This document shows, piece by piece, positions 8,501-17,644 of a stretch of DNA of 64,000 nucleotides. Source of the DNA: Micromonospora vinacea (GTDB lineage Bacteria > Actinomycetota > Actinomycetes > Mycobacteriales > Micromonosporaceae); contig NZ_JADOTY010000001.1 in NCBI RefSeq assembly GCF_015751785.1, forward strand, positions 6,882,001 to 6,946,000, read 5' to 3'. The notes beneath the pieces are model-generated. The model saw nothing but the letters and a program-made list of their open reading frames with translations, was not told the DNA's origin and made no database searches. The stretch's first letter is position 1, and each line of letters starts with the position of its first letter. A program made the position numbers and the translations under genes.

Positions 8501-9420
8501 ATGAGCACGAGATCGGAAACGACGCACACGGTCCGATTTGGCGACCTTTCCCTGATATGTCACATTCGCGGTCGAGGCCCGCTCTGTTTCGTACATCCGG
8601 GTGGCCCTGGGCTCTCCGGAGACTATCTGCGCATGCCACTGCTCGAGCGTCGCCTGACGATGGTCTATCTCGAGCCGGTGGGCACGGGCGGTTCGAGCCG
8701 GTTGCCGGCGGGGCGAGGTACGACCTCGACACCTACGCAGATCATCTCGACGCGGTGATCGCCGACTTCTCCGACGCTCCGGTGCTCGTCCTTGGGCACG
8801 GGCACGGTGGATTCGTCGCGCAGAATCATGCATTGCGCCGCCCGGACCGGACGGCCGGCCTGATCCTGTACGCGACCGCACCGGTGGTCGACCAACACAC
8901 CCGGGCGGCGGCGCGGGAGAAGCTACGGCAGTACGCTCTGGCCCACGGGGACCGCACCGATGCCGAGGCGATGGTCGCCGCGTATGACCGTCCCACCGGT
9001 CAGTGGGTGCACGAGACCACCGCACGGCTCTGGCAGATCCTCCCCGCCTACTTCGCCGACTACTGGCGGCGGACGGAGTTCGCCCATCTCCTCGGTGCAC
9101 TACCGTGCTGGCCGCGGCCGGCCACCGACTTCGACCTCCGCTGCGCGCTGCCCTCGATCACCGCACCGACGATGGTCGTAGCGGGGGTACACGACTTCGA
9201 ATTCGGCCCGGAGCCGGCCGAGATGCTGCGGTCGGCCATTCCCGGGGCGGTCCTGGCCGAGTTCTCCGACAGCGGGCACTTCCCGCACCTGGAAGAGGCA
9301 GAGCGCTTCAGCCACATGGTGCTGGAGTTCGCCCTGCGGGTCTCCGACGGCGTCCCCGGTCGGCCTCGTCGCGCGAGCGAGATGGCCTCGACCGAGAGAC
9401 AGGATGCGCGTTGGTGGTGA
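8501..9420 (+). pseudogene. Alpha/beta-hydrolase (proline-iminopeptidase-like) with a frameshift and a lost nucleophile
   Basis: The N-terminal part begins at ATG 8501 with AGGAG five bases upstream and reads to LEPVGTGGSSRLPAG. The rest (YDLDTYADHLDAVI onward) is one frame away, the change falling at a run of four G at 8710-8713. Together they make one normal-length hydrolase of about 300 residues. The nucleophile elbow, expected as G-H-S-H-G-G, reads G-H-G-H-G-G, so the catalytic Ser is Gly. The late acid (GVHDFEF) and His (SDSGHFPHLEE) remain. A sequencing slip in the G run could explain the frame break but not the Ser loss. It lies just downstream of the hemerythrin terminator and converges on the GNAT gene. 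Confidence 0.65.
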
Positions 9421-9433
9421 CGGGCGCGGCGGC

Positions 9434-9468
9434 GCCGCCCCGGCCGGCAAGTGGGCGGCCGGGGCGGC
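9434..9468. terminator. Bidirectional stem-loop between converging genes
   Basis: A perfect 13-bp stem (9434-9446 with 9456-9468) sits between the end of the hydrolase at 9420 and the end of the GNAT gene at 9481, and can serve both. Confidence 0.8.
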
Positions 9469-9480
9469 ATCGCCGGAAGC

Positions 9481-10233
9481 TCACTCCGGGAGCTGGTAGA
9501 GGCGATAGCGGGCGACGGTGTCGAAGCCGATCTGCCGGTACACCGGCTCGCCCTCGGCGCTCGCCTGCAGCGTGGCAATCCGCCGCCCCGACTCGCGAGT
9601 GATGCGCAACGCCTCGCAGGTGAGGGCGGTCGCGATTCCGCGCCGCCGGAAGGCAGGGTCGGTGGCGATGCAGTACAGGGCCCCGACGTCGGTGCCGAGC
9701 GACAGGGTGCACGTGCCGACGGTACGGCCGTCAACGGTGCCCGCGAGCCGTAACACATCGGGGTAGGCGAAGCCGAGTTCCCGGTCGACGACGATCCCAA
9801 GGTCACCGGAGATGCCGAGCGGTCCAGCGTAGGCAGCCACGTACTCCCGCATCCCGACCGGGCCGACGACGGTCCGGATCTTCAGATCGGCGGGCGCTGC
9901 GGCCTCGGCCACGGTGGTCACGTCCACCGCCATGATCGGCATATCACCGATCTGCTCCGCGCCGCGCTCGAGCAGGCCTTCGGCGGTGCCCTCGTCGCTG
10001 TCCGCGCCCACCCACCAGCCCCACCGCGAGCCGGTGAGGTGCCTCTTCACCTCCGCGATCGCGTCGTCTAGCTGCCGACCGCGAACGCGAAGGACCCCGT
10101 TGAGCAGCGGGTGGGGGATGTCGGTGCGGTAGGTCGGCAGGTCGGTGTCGGGACGCGCGCCGGCCCAGCCGCACCAGTAGCGGCGGTTGGCGGCGAGTTG
10201 CGGCTCCAGGTCATGGATGGAGTACTTGGTCAT
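9481..10233 (-). CDS. GNAT-family N-acetyltransferase coupled to an ECF sigma factor
   Basis: 250-residue acetyltransferase with the acetyl-CoA motif near the C-terminus: ALYCIATDPAFRRRGIATAL (R-R-R-G-I-A), then a long C-terminal sheet ending VYRQIGFDTVARYRLY. The N-terminal half (MTKYSIHDLEPQLAANRRYW onward) resembles the unusual N-terminal domain seen in two-domain GNATs of actinobacteria. I chose ATG 10233 over upstream starts because it begins where similarity begins. The start lies 23 bases inside the end of the upstream sigma gene, so the two are co-transcribed and probably coupled. Substrate unknown. Confidence 0.78.
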   Translation of the reverse strand: MTKYSIHDLEPQLAANRRYWCGWAGARPDTDLPTYRTDIPHPLLNGVLRVRGRQLDDAIAEVKRHLTGSRWGWWVGADSDEGTAEGLLERGAEQIGDMPIMAVDVTTVAEAAAPADLKIRTVVGPVGMREYVAAYAGPLGISGDLGIVVDRELGFAYPDVLRLAGTVDGRTVGTCTLSLGTDVGALYCIATDPAFRRRGIATALTCEALRITRESGRRIATLQASAEGEPVYRQIGFDTVARYRLYQLPE

Positions 10234-11242
10234 ACCTTCCAGGACCTGGTTCGGCGGCCAGAAGTTCGATTCGCCAGGGGGTGATCTCCGGGCGGGTCGG
10301 TCGCGGGGTGTGCAGGAGGCGTACCTCACACACCAGGCCCTTCTTCTCGCGGAGCAGCCAGGTCCCGCCGGGCGGGCAGTGGAACGGATCCTCCGGCGGG
10401 TTGATGAAGGCGTTCTCCCAGATTGTGATGCCCGCACCAGCCACCACTCCGGTGATCCGGTGAGCGACACCGGAGTCATAGTCCCGTCGCATGGCCGCGA
10501 AGACCGGTTCGCGGCCCGTCGTCCGGTTGCCACTTGGCCAGCAGAAGGTCATGTCCTCGGCCCAGCGCGCGGCCACCTTGTTCATCGGCGCACCGTCGGC
10601 CACCGCGGACAGCACCGTCGTCGCCTCCTCGCGTCGTTCGGCCTGCAGGGCCGCCGTCTCGTCGTGCCGCTCGTCGCGTATGCGGGGCAGGACGTCGGCC
10701 AACTGACGGCGCGCTTCGCTCAGGCGGCTGCGAACGGTGCCGACCGGGACCCCGCACAGATCCGCGATCTGCTCGTACGAGTTGTTCTCGGTGAAGTAGC
10801 GCAGCAACGCCACCGTCTGCGCGGCTGGCGACAACTGTTGCAGTCCGTGCCAGATCCAGTCCCGCATTGCGCTGCGTTCGATGCGGGCGACCGGGTCGTC
10901 CAGCCCCGAGGCGACGAGGTTCTCGCCGGCCACGCCGACCGGGACGGGCCTACGTGAGCGAAGGAACTTCCGGCAGTTGTTGCGCACGATGGCGTGCAGC
11001 CAGGGCCGCAACGCCGAGGGGTCGCGCAGCTCGCCGATCCGGCAGAACGCCGTGATCGCCGCATCCTGGCAGGCATCCTCGGCGTCGGGCCTGGCGCCCA
11101 GAATCTGGTGTGCCACCGCGAGCATGCCGGCGTAGTGAAGCTCGAACAGCAGCGTGAAGCTTCGCGGATCGCCCTGCTGGGCGGCCCGGACCACCTGCTC
11201 CGCGTCGCCGGCCGACACGGGTCCCGATGTTGGTAGGAGCAT
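10211..11242 (-). CDS. ECF sigma factor with C-terminal SnoaL-like domain
   Basis: 343-residue sigma-70 family protein. Region 2 lies at about residues 16-90 (FTLLFELHYAGMLAVAHQIL and AEDACQDAAITAFCRI), region 4 at about 128-185 (HGLQQLSPAAQTVALLRYF and YEQIADLCGVPVGTVRSRLS). About 130 further residues form a SnoaL/NTF2-like domain (VAARWAEDMTFCWPSGNRTT and later GGTWLLREKKGLVCEVRLL). Sigma factors with such C-terminal extensions (ECF41 and relatives) use the tail in place of a separate anti-sigma factor, so self-regulation is likely by analogy. It is followed by an overlapping GNAT gene and is divergent from the SARP regulator at 11321. Confidence 0.87.
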   Translation of the reverse strand: MLLPTSGPVSAGDAEQVVRAAQQGDPRSFTLLFELHYAGMLAVAHQILGARPDAEDACQDAAITAFCRIGELRDPSALRPWLHAIVRNNCRKFLRSRRPVPVGVAGENLVASGLDDPVARIERSAMRDWIWHGLQQLSPAAQTVALLRYFTENNSYEQIADLCGVPVGTVRSRLSEARRQLADVLPRIRDERHDETAALQAERREEATTVLSAVADGAPMNKVAARWAEDMTFCWPSGNRTTGREPVFAAMRRDYDSGVAHRITGVVAGAGITIWENAFINPPEDPFHCPPGGTWLLREKKGLVCEVRLLHTPRPTRPEITPWRIELLAAEPGPGRYDQVLHP

Positions 11243-11320
11243 GCCGGAACGCTAGCTCCGGTCAGTGAAAACTTCCTCCGCGGGACCGAACTTTCTTCCT
11301 GCCGCCTGGATCTGCAGGAC

Positions 11321-14300
11321 ATGCCCATCGACACAAGCCGGGAGCACGCCGTCGGCGAAACGGCCCACGTCGTGCCCCGTTTAACCCCGACGTCCGTCTT
11401 TCCAGTCCCGGCACCCTGCGGTCCCGCGAGCCGGATGAACGGACGCTCGATTCAGTCACCGTCAAGTGAATCCTCACAAGAGCCTGTTCGCTCCGGCCGG
11501 CCACAGGAGCCGGCACCGAAGTGTGCGCTGCGCCTGCAGATCATGGGACCGCTGCGGCTCTGGCGCGGTGAGGCCGAGCTGGACGCGGGCCCGCGTCAGC
11601 AACGCGGCCTGTTGGCGCTCCTTCTGGCTCGTGCGGGGCAGCCCGTCAGCACCAGCGATCTGACGGGCCTGATCTGGGGTCCGGACTCGCCGGCCAGCTC
11701 GGTGAACGTCATCCACAAGTACGTCGGAGCGCTGCGCCGCCTGCTCGAACCCGATCTACCCCCACGCGCTGCCGGGTCTTACCTGCTGCGGCACGGCAAC
11801 GGATATCGCTTCGCGGCCGGGCCGGAGACGCTCGACCTCATCGCATTCCGCCGCCACGTCTCGGCCGCGAAGTCCAGCCTGGGGCAGGACCGACCCACCG
11901 AGGCGCTCGACCACTACCTCAACGCTCTCGAGCTGTGCCACAGTTCGGCCGGCGACTCCTTGATCGACAGCACGGCGGCGGCAGCAACCTTCGCCGGCAT
12001 CGACAGCGAATTCTTCGACGCCGCAGTCGCCACCGCCGCGGTGGCCGTGCGAGTGTGCCAGCCCGCGCGGGTGCTGGCCCCGCTGCGGCTCGCCGCGGAG
12101 ATGGACCGGCTCAACGAGCCGGTCCACGCGTGCCTGGTGACGACGCTCGCTACGGCCGGCCAACAGGCCGAAGCATTGGCGGTCTACGGCGCGATCCGCG
12201 CGCGCCTCGACGACGAGCTGGGCATCGACCCTGGACACAAGCTCCAGGACGCCCAGCGGCGGACCCTGACCCAGGCGGGGATGCCGCCCTCCGGGGACCC
12301 GAATCCGATCCCCGGGGCATCCCGGCCGACTCCGCTGGTGCGCCCGGCGCAGCTTCCGCCGGACCTACCCGTCTTCGTAGGCCGCAGCTCCGAACTAACG
12401 ATCTTGAGTGACCTGGTGACCGGGATGCGGGCCGCCGTACGGACGAGCCCTCTGGTGGTCGCGATGAACGGCATGGGCGGCGTCGGCAAGTCGACGCTCG
12501 CGGTGCATTTCGCGCACCGGGTGGCCGGCGAGTTCAGCGACGGGCAGCTCTACCTCGATCTCCAGGGTCACCTCGGCGAGGGTGAGAGCCGGTCGGCCGA
12601 CGGTGCCCTGCGCCTCCTTCTGCACGCGGTGGGTGTGCCCGCCTCCGACGTTCCCGACACGTTCGACGCGCGGATCGGGACGTACCGGAGCATGACCGCC
12701 GGTAAGCGGATCCTGATCCTGCTGGACAACGTCCGCGATGCCTCCCAGGTGCGTCCGCTGCTGCCGAACTCGGCGGAGAGTCTCGTGATCGTCACCAGCC
12801 GCCGGTCGCTGATCGGCCTGGCCGCGTTCGATGGCGCCCATCCGCTCAGCGTCGATCTGCCCGACCTGCCGACGGCCCGTCGGCTGCTCGAACGCCGTCT
12901 TGCCGGCCTGCCGAGCCAACCGGCCGGCGGAACGGCGGGTGTGGAGATCGTCGACGAGATCATCGAACTGTGCGGCCGGCTTCCGCTGGCGCTGACCATC
13001 CTGGCGGCCCGGGTCACCGTCCGCCCACGATTGTCGCTCGCCTCCGTCGCCGCCGAGCTACGCGACGGTGCCCGCCGGCTCGGGGCGTTCCCCGGTGGGG
13101 GCGGCCTCAGTGATCCGCGTACCGCGTTCTCGTGGTCCTACCGCCAGCTTGGTCCCGGTGCCGCTCGGCTGTTCCGGCTTCTGTCGGTGGCCCTGGTGCC
13201 GGGTGTCACGGCCGCAGCCTGCGTGAGTCTCTGCGACCGCAACCCCGACGACATTCGGGCGGAGCTGGCCGAGCTGATCGAGGCGGCCCTGGTGACCGAG
13301 CACGAGGACGGCCGGCTCACGTCGCACGTACTGGTCAGGACGTACGCGGAAGAGCTCCTCCAGGCCGAGGAGCCGGCGGCGGAACGACGGGCGGCGATCA
13401 GCCGCCTGCTGCAGTACTACCTGCACAGCAGTTTCCACGCGCAGGTGGTACTTGAGCCGAACCGGACGCCGATCGAGCCGCCGCCGCCCCTGCCCGGTGT
13501 CGTTGCGGAGCAGCCGGAGACGTACGACGAGGCCATCGCCTGGTTTGCGAGTCAGCGGGAGGTGCTCAAGGAGGCGGTCCGCCTGGCGGCCGACGTCGGG
13601 TACGGCATCGTGCCCTGGCAGCTCGGCATCACGATGCAGCAGTACCTGCAGTGGGCCGGATACTTCCAGGACTGGGAAGACGTCATGAGGGTGGCGTTGC
13701 ACGCGGCTCGCGAGAGCCACGATGCCGTCGGGGAGGCGCACGTCCTGCGCAGCCTGGCCGGTGCGCGGCATGTGTTCGGAGCCAACGAAGAGTCGCTGCA
13801 CCTGCTCAGCGAAGCGCTGCGCATCTTCGAGGACCGGGACATGCGGCTGGAACAGGCGCTGGTGCACAACAACTTCCACCAGGTGTTCAGTGCGCTGAGC
13901 CGACACGACCTCGCCCTTGAGCACAGCGAGAAGGCGCGGTCGCTGTCTCGACTTCTCGAGAATCGTCGGGCCGAGATCTTCAGCCTCCTGTTCAGTGGGA
14001 CGTCGCTCGCCGGCCTGGGACAGGTGGAGGAATCAGCCCAGGCGCTGAAAGAGGCCCTCGAACTCAATCAGCAGGTCGGACGCGACCGCGAGGAGAGCGA
14101 GATCCGTTCCGCTATCGCCCACAACCTGGCCGAATCCGGACGCATTAATGAGGCGGTCGAACAGCTGCAACTGTCGGCGGAGACGGCGCGACGCGTCGGA
14201 GACCGACCGTTGCAGTTCGACGCGCTGCGGCAGATGGCCGAGGTTCTGATCACGGCTCGCGACGTCCCCGCAGCGCAGCGGGTTTTCGAGCGTGCCCGCG

Positions 14301-14389
14301 CGGTTCTTGCGGAGTTGCAGGGCGGCGGCACCGACAGCATGCGCGCCTCTCTCACCCGTCTCGCCGAGCTGCTGCCCCCTGCCGGGTAA
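11321..14389 (+). CDS. AfsR/SARP-family regulator: winged helix, BTAD, NB-ARC and TPR domains
   Basis: 1022-residue transcription activator of the large SARP type. In order: an OmpR-like winged helix from about residue 68 (LRLQIMGPLRLWRGEAELD) to 160, a bacterial transcriptional activation domain to about 320 (ending GIDPGHKLQDAQRR), an NB-ARC NTPase with Walker A GMGGVGKST (about 385-393) and Walker B-like ILILLDNVRD, then TPR repeats to the end. The first 65 residues from ATG 11321 look non-homologous, so the true start may be a later GTG near 11522. Such regulators usually switch on nearby secondary-metabolism or stress genes. No biosynthetic cluster lies next to it; its neighbour across a 78-base divergent gap is the ECF sigma gene. 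Confidence 0.87.
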   Translation: MPIDTSREHAVGETAHVVPRLTPTSVFPVPAPCGPASRMNGRSIQSPSSESSQEPVRSGRPQEPAPKCALRLQIMGPLRLWRGEAELDAGPRQQRGLLALLLARAGQPVSTSDLTGLIWGPDSPASSVNVIHKYVGALRRLLEPDLPPRAAGSYLLRHGNGYRFAAGPETLDLIAFRRHVSAAKSSLGQDRPTEALDHYLNALELCHSSAGDSLIDSTAAAATFAGIDSEFFDAAVATAAVAVRVCQPARVLAPLRLAAEMDRLNEPVHACLVTTLATAGQQAEALAVYGAIRARLDDELGIDPGHKLQDAQRRTLTQAGMPPSGDPNPIPGASRPTPLVRPAQLPPDLPVFVGRSSELTILSDLVTGMRAAVRTSPLVVAMNGMGGVGKSTLAVHFAHRVAGEFSDGQLYLDLQGHLGEGESRSADGALRLLLHAVGVPASDVPDTFDARIGTYRSMTAGKRILILLDNVRDASQVRPLLPNSAESLVIVTSRRSLIGLAAFDGAHPLSVDLPDLPTARRLLERRLAGLPSQPAGGTAGVEIVDEIIELCGRLPLALTILAARVTVRPRLSLASVAAELRDGARRLGAFPGGGGLSDPRTAFSWSYRQLGPGAARLFRLLSVALVPGVTAAACVSLCDRNPDDIRAELAELIEAALVTEHEDGRLTSHVLVRTYAEELLQAEEPAAERRAAISRLLQYYLHSSFHAQVVLEPNRTPIEPPPPLPGVVAEQPETYDEAIAWFASQREVLKEAVRLAADVGYGIVPWQLGITMQQYLQWAGYFQDWEDVMRVALHAARESHDAVGEAHVLRSLAGARHVFGANEESLHLLSEALRIFEDRDMRLEQALVHNNFHQVFSALSRHDLALEHSEKARSLSRLLENRRAEIFSLLFSGTSLAGLGQVEESAQALKEALELNQQVGRDREESEIRSAIAHNLAESGRINEAVEQLQLSAETARRVGDRPLQFDALRQMAEVLITARDVPAAQRVFERARAVLAELQGGGTDSMRASLTRLAELLPPAG

Positions 14390-14520
14390 TCGCACCTTCC
14401 GCGACCGGCGATCAACGTCACAGGGATGAGAACGGGTCGAACGCTCCGCCTCCCCGAGGCATCGATTACGTGTTGGCTATCGTCTGCCGAGGCCCTCGAC
14501 AACGCAGTCGCCCACATCTC

Positions 14521-14769
14521 AACGAGTGCGGCGACGGCGTCATCGTCCGAGGCGGAACAGCACCCGTCAGCCGCGACGACAAACAACCCCACCTTCTCGC
14601 CTCCGACGCCAAGAACCTGCTACTCAACGCCCTTACCGTCTACAAGCGGGAGCACCGCACCCTCCCCGCCCGTGTGGCCACCCACAAGTCGTCCCGCTTC
14701 AACCCCAACGAGGTCGACGGCTTAACGGCCGCGGCAGACGGTCGGGAGCTGCACGCCCTCGACCTCATC
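14521..14769 (+). pseudogene. PIWI-domain (prokaryotic Argonaute-like) remnant
   Basis: An open stretch reads ECGDGVIVRGGTAPVSRDDK, QPHLLASDAKNLLLNALTVY, KREHRTLPARVATHKSSRFN and ends PNEVDGLTAAADGRELHALDLI. This matches my recollection of the middle of the PIWI domain of actinobacterial argonaute/piwi proteins, where the RTLPARVV-HKTS strand is highly conserved. Only about 80 of the several hundred residues remain and no start codon or ribosome site belongs to it. It lies about 0.45 kb left of an IS5-type element. The family call rests on motif memory only. Confidence 0.5.
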
Positions 14770-15203
14770 CGGCCGGCCGGCGATCAGCAGCACGCTGAGG
14801 GCGTTCCTGTCGGACTGGCAACCACGCCAACGACCGCCGGAATTCAGGCAGCCGTTTTCGAAGCACTCGGTTCGCTGAGCCGTGCGCATCCGGAGTGGGG
14901 ACATTACGACTTGGTCCCGAGCGTGATCTACGCGCCCGTTGCGCGCGACACCTGAGGCCATCAACTTCTTCCAGAACCTCTCCGAGTTCGATCCGTTCGA
15001 TCCCGCCAATGCTGAGCGATACCGCTCTGAGCGGATGTTGCAGCGCCGCGACTATGACGAGGTCGCGTTGTCGGTGACGCGCCGCGCCACCAGCATCCAC
15101 TCGTTGCAGCGCGAGATCGAGCAGTTGTTGAGGGGCGTCGACCCTGGACGGCCGTTCCGGTCCCGATCGGACGAAACCGCCGCCGACCGTGTTGCCGGGT
15201 GGC
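14770..15203 (+). other. Coding-like remnant between the PIWI fragment and an IS element
   Basis: Two consecutive frames look like real protein: one ending HPEWGHYDLVPSVIYAP near 14935, and from about 14955 a frame reading INFFQNLSEFDPFDPANAER, then MLQRRDYDEVALSVTRRATS and LQREIEQLLRGVDPG. I do not recognise either. The second runs straight into the left end of the IS5-type element, which probably interrupted it. Confidence 0.35.
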
Positions 15204-15204
15204 T

Positions 15205-15930
15205 AGGGCGTGTCCTGCCGATCTTGTGGCGGTTGATCGCTGACGATGTATCGGTGGTGCGTCGTGGTGAGCTGACCGATGAGGCGTGGGCGGTGATCGC
15301 GCCCCTGCTTCCTGAACCGGGTGGTGCGCGGGGTCGGTGGCGGGATCACCGTCAGGTCATCAATGGGGTCTTGTGGAAGCTGCGCACGGGTGCGCCGTGG
15401 CATGACCTGCCGGAACGGTTCGGGCCGTGGAAGACGTGCCACGAACGCCTTCGTCGCTGGACGGCCGATGGCACGTGGGATCGGATCCTCGCCGCTGCGC
15501 AGGTGCACGACGAGGGCACACCCGTGAAATGGACGATCAGCATCGACTCCTCGGTCGTGCGGGCCCATCAGCATTCTGCTGGCGCCCGCAAAAAGGGGTC
15601 TCCCCGACAAGTGCGGCGACGCCTGGTGCGCAGGATGGCGAGGCCATCGGCCGGTCCCGAGCCGGACTGAGCACGAAAATCCACCTCGCGGTTGATGGTC
15701 GTGGCCGGCCGCTATCGATCCTGCTCACCCCGGGTCAGGCCGGCGACAACCCCCAACTCCTGGCCCTGCCGGACGCGATCCGGGTCAACGAGCCCGGACC
15801 CGGACGGCCCCGCAAGCGACCCGATGTGCTGATCGCCGACCAGGGCTACGCACATGACTCGACCCGCCGAGCCTTGCGGCAGCGAGGTGTCCGGCATGTC
15901 ATCCCCGAACGCAGCGATCACGGGGACAAC
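15205..15930 (+). mobile_element. IS5-family insertion sequence (IS427-type), right end lost
   Basis: The transposase begins at GTG 15254 or 15257: RGELTDEAWAVIAPLLPEPG, then WKLRTGAPWHDLPERFGPWK, with the first catalytic Asp in SIDSSVVRAHQH. The reading then shifts by -1 at the heptamer AAAGGGG (15592-15598, codons A-AAG-GGG) and continues EAIGRSRAGLSTKIHLAVDG and the second Asp in VLIADQGYAHDSTR. It stops matching at VIPERSD near 15925, before the region holding the catalytic Glu, so the element is truncated and dead. The left end is likely GGGCGTGTCC near 15207. No matching right repeat was found. Confidence 0.75.
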
Positions 15931-16239
15931 GGCGCGTTCCTCCGCGACTACGGCAAACTAGATCTCAGAGCAGTGGCCTGGACCGTCGAGGCCACTGCGA
16001 CGCAGGAGTTCCTTGCGATGCCGACAGGACGTTCAGACGGCTCCTGCATCGATGAGTACGCCGCGGACCCTAACCACTGGATCAGCGTTCGCCAGCACGG
16101 CGTCCACGCGGGTGTCTCCCTGTGCTGGGCGACGCACGGCACGTGGAAACGGTGGCCGATACTGGTCGACCGATCGCCGGTGGACGCAACGGCGGGGTTG
16201 CAGGTTGTGGAGGGCAGGACGCGGGTCGGCATCCTCAGA
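15931..16239. other. Unassigned coding-like DNA beyond the broken IS end
   Basis: The plus frame continues open from the transposase through a Trp-rich stretch (NHWISVRQHGVHAGVSLCWA, then GTWKRWPILVD). I do not recognise it. It has no start of its own and may be the tail of a gene cut by the IS or by a deletion. Confidence 0.25.
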
Positions 16240-16632
16240 GGACGTCACCGTGAGAACGACCGGGTGGCCCCACAGCATCTAGCGTGGGTCGGCCGACCCA
16301 CCGCAGATCCCAGCCAGACGGCGTGATCTGGCCCCCAATACTCGAGAAGGCCCAATCGAGCCGGATCATCGTCGCGGGTGTCTCGGATCCGAGTCGCGTG
16401 CCGGCGGCAGGGTGGCCGGTGACGAACAGTTGGCCCGGCCAGCTCGTGCACGCCGACGCCGTCCGTGTGCGCACGGCCTGACGGGTAGGTGTGAATGGCG
16501 GTCGCCGCCTCGCCGCGTACCCGGCGCCGGTATCGGCTATCGTCGCGCAGCCACATCAGGACCCGCCGGCCGTCGTCGTCGAGATTGAGGTCGTTGATGT
16601 CCAGCCCGACTACCAGGTGTTCTGCGCGGTCG
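16240..16632 (-). pseudogene. Frameshifted gene of unknown function
   Basis: On the minus strand a protein-like sequence starts near LVVGLDINDLNLDDDGRRVL, runs to GVGVHELAG, then needs a one-base shift near 16440 to continue QLFVTGHPAAGTRLGSETPA and IRLDWAFSSIGGQITPSGWD. Both halves have the composition of a real protein and join cleanly, so this is a genuine broken gene. I know no family for it. Confidence 0.4.
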
Positions 16633-16969
16633 ACTCCGACAGCACGGAGCTCTGCACCTGGAGCCTGCAGGTCGCCGCGATGCTCAACGGCGAGCTTGCA
16701 TCGCCGGCCGCCCGTCCCGGATCCCCTACAGCGCCGTCCGAAGACCATTGAAGTGTCGGTCTGTACGGAACTCGTGTGGCGGAACAGCTCGCATCCCATC
16801 GGACACCATTCCACGGAGCCGAGGGCAGGTTTCGGCCTGGCGGTACGGCAAGCGGGTCACAGTCGCCCGTCTCTGCGCAGCTGCCATCGGCACCGACGAC
16901 GTCGTTGTGACCGGGGGCACGACGAGCGCGTTTGCAGTGACACTGATGTGAACGTTGGAGTCTGGTGGC

Positions 16970-17644
16970 ATGAACGACACGACGCAGTCAGCCACGGGTC
17001 CTATCAAGGTTGATGTCTGGTCCGACATCGCCTGCCCCTGGTGCTACATCGGGAAGAAGAAGTTCGAGGCGGCCGTCGCCGAGACGGGTATCCCAGTCGA
17101 GGTCGAGTACCACGCCTACGAGCTAGCGCCGGACCTCCCTCAGGAGTTCGAGGGGAGCGAGCAAGACTACCTGGAGATTCGTGGGTTCACCGCCGACCAG
17201 GTCGAGCCGCTGCTGGCCCGGATCGTCGGCGCCGCGGCGCAGGTCGGACTGCGTTTCGACTACGACATCTTGCGGCACACGAACATGCTGAAGGGCCACC
17301 AGCTCATCCGCTTCGCCAAGGAGCAGGGTATGCAGTTGGAGATGGTTGAGCGGATCCTCGCCGCCCATTTCGAGGAGGGTGGCCATGTAGGCCGGAACGA
17401 GGACCTCGCCGACCTGGCTGCCGAGGTCGGCTTGGACCGCGAGGAGGCGCTGGCGGCGCTCCGGGAGAACCGCTTCGTTGACGACGTCCGTGCCGAGGAG
17501 GCACACGCGCACAGGCTCGGCATCCGGGGCGTCCCGTTCTACGTCTTCGAAGAGAGGTACGGCGTCTCCGGCGCGCAGGACACGTCCGCCTTCGCTCAGG
17601 TGCTCCGCAAGCTCTCCCACGAGAAGCGGGGGACGGCGGCGTGA
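16970..17644 (+). CDS. DsbA-family thiol oxidoreductase, FrnE-like
   Basis: 224-residue thioredoxin-fold protein with no signal peptide, so cytosolic. Active site C22-P-W-C25 in WSDIACPWCYIGKKKFE; helical insertion in the middle (GHQLIRFAKEQGMQLEMVER); cis-Pro loop in LGIRGVPFYVFEERYGVSGA near the end. This is the FrnE/2-hydroxychromene-2-carboxylate isomerase-like branch, linked in some bacteria to disulfide handling under oxidative stress or to polyketide tailoring. ATG 16970 is preceded by GGAG nine bases upstream. Its stop overlaps a 48-codon gene (GTGA), so the two are translationally coupled. Confidence 0.88.
   Translation: MNDTTQSATGPIKVDVWSDIACPWCYIGKKKFEAAVAETGIPVEVEYHAYELAPDLPQEFEGSEQDYLEIRGFTADQVEPLLARIVGAAAQVGLRFDYDILRHTNMLKGHQLIRFAKEQGMQLEMVERILAAHFEEGGHVGRNEDLADLAAEVGLDREEALAALRENRFVDDVRAEEAHAHRLGIRGVPFYVFEERYGVSGAQDTSAFAQVLRKLSHEKRGTAA

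Noticed and set aside
11321..14389. A biosynthetic gene cluster driven by the SARP regulator
   Set aside because: No polyketide, peptide-synthetase, terpene or RiPP enzymes lie within reach; flanking genes are a sigma factor, relics and IS DNA.
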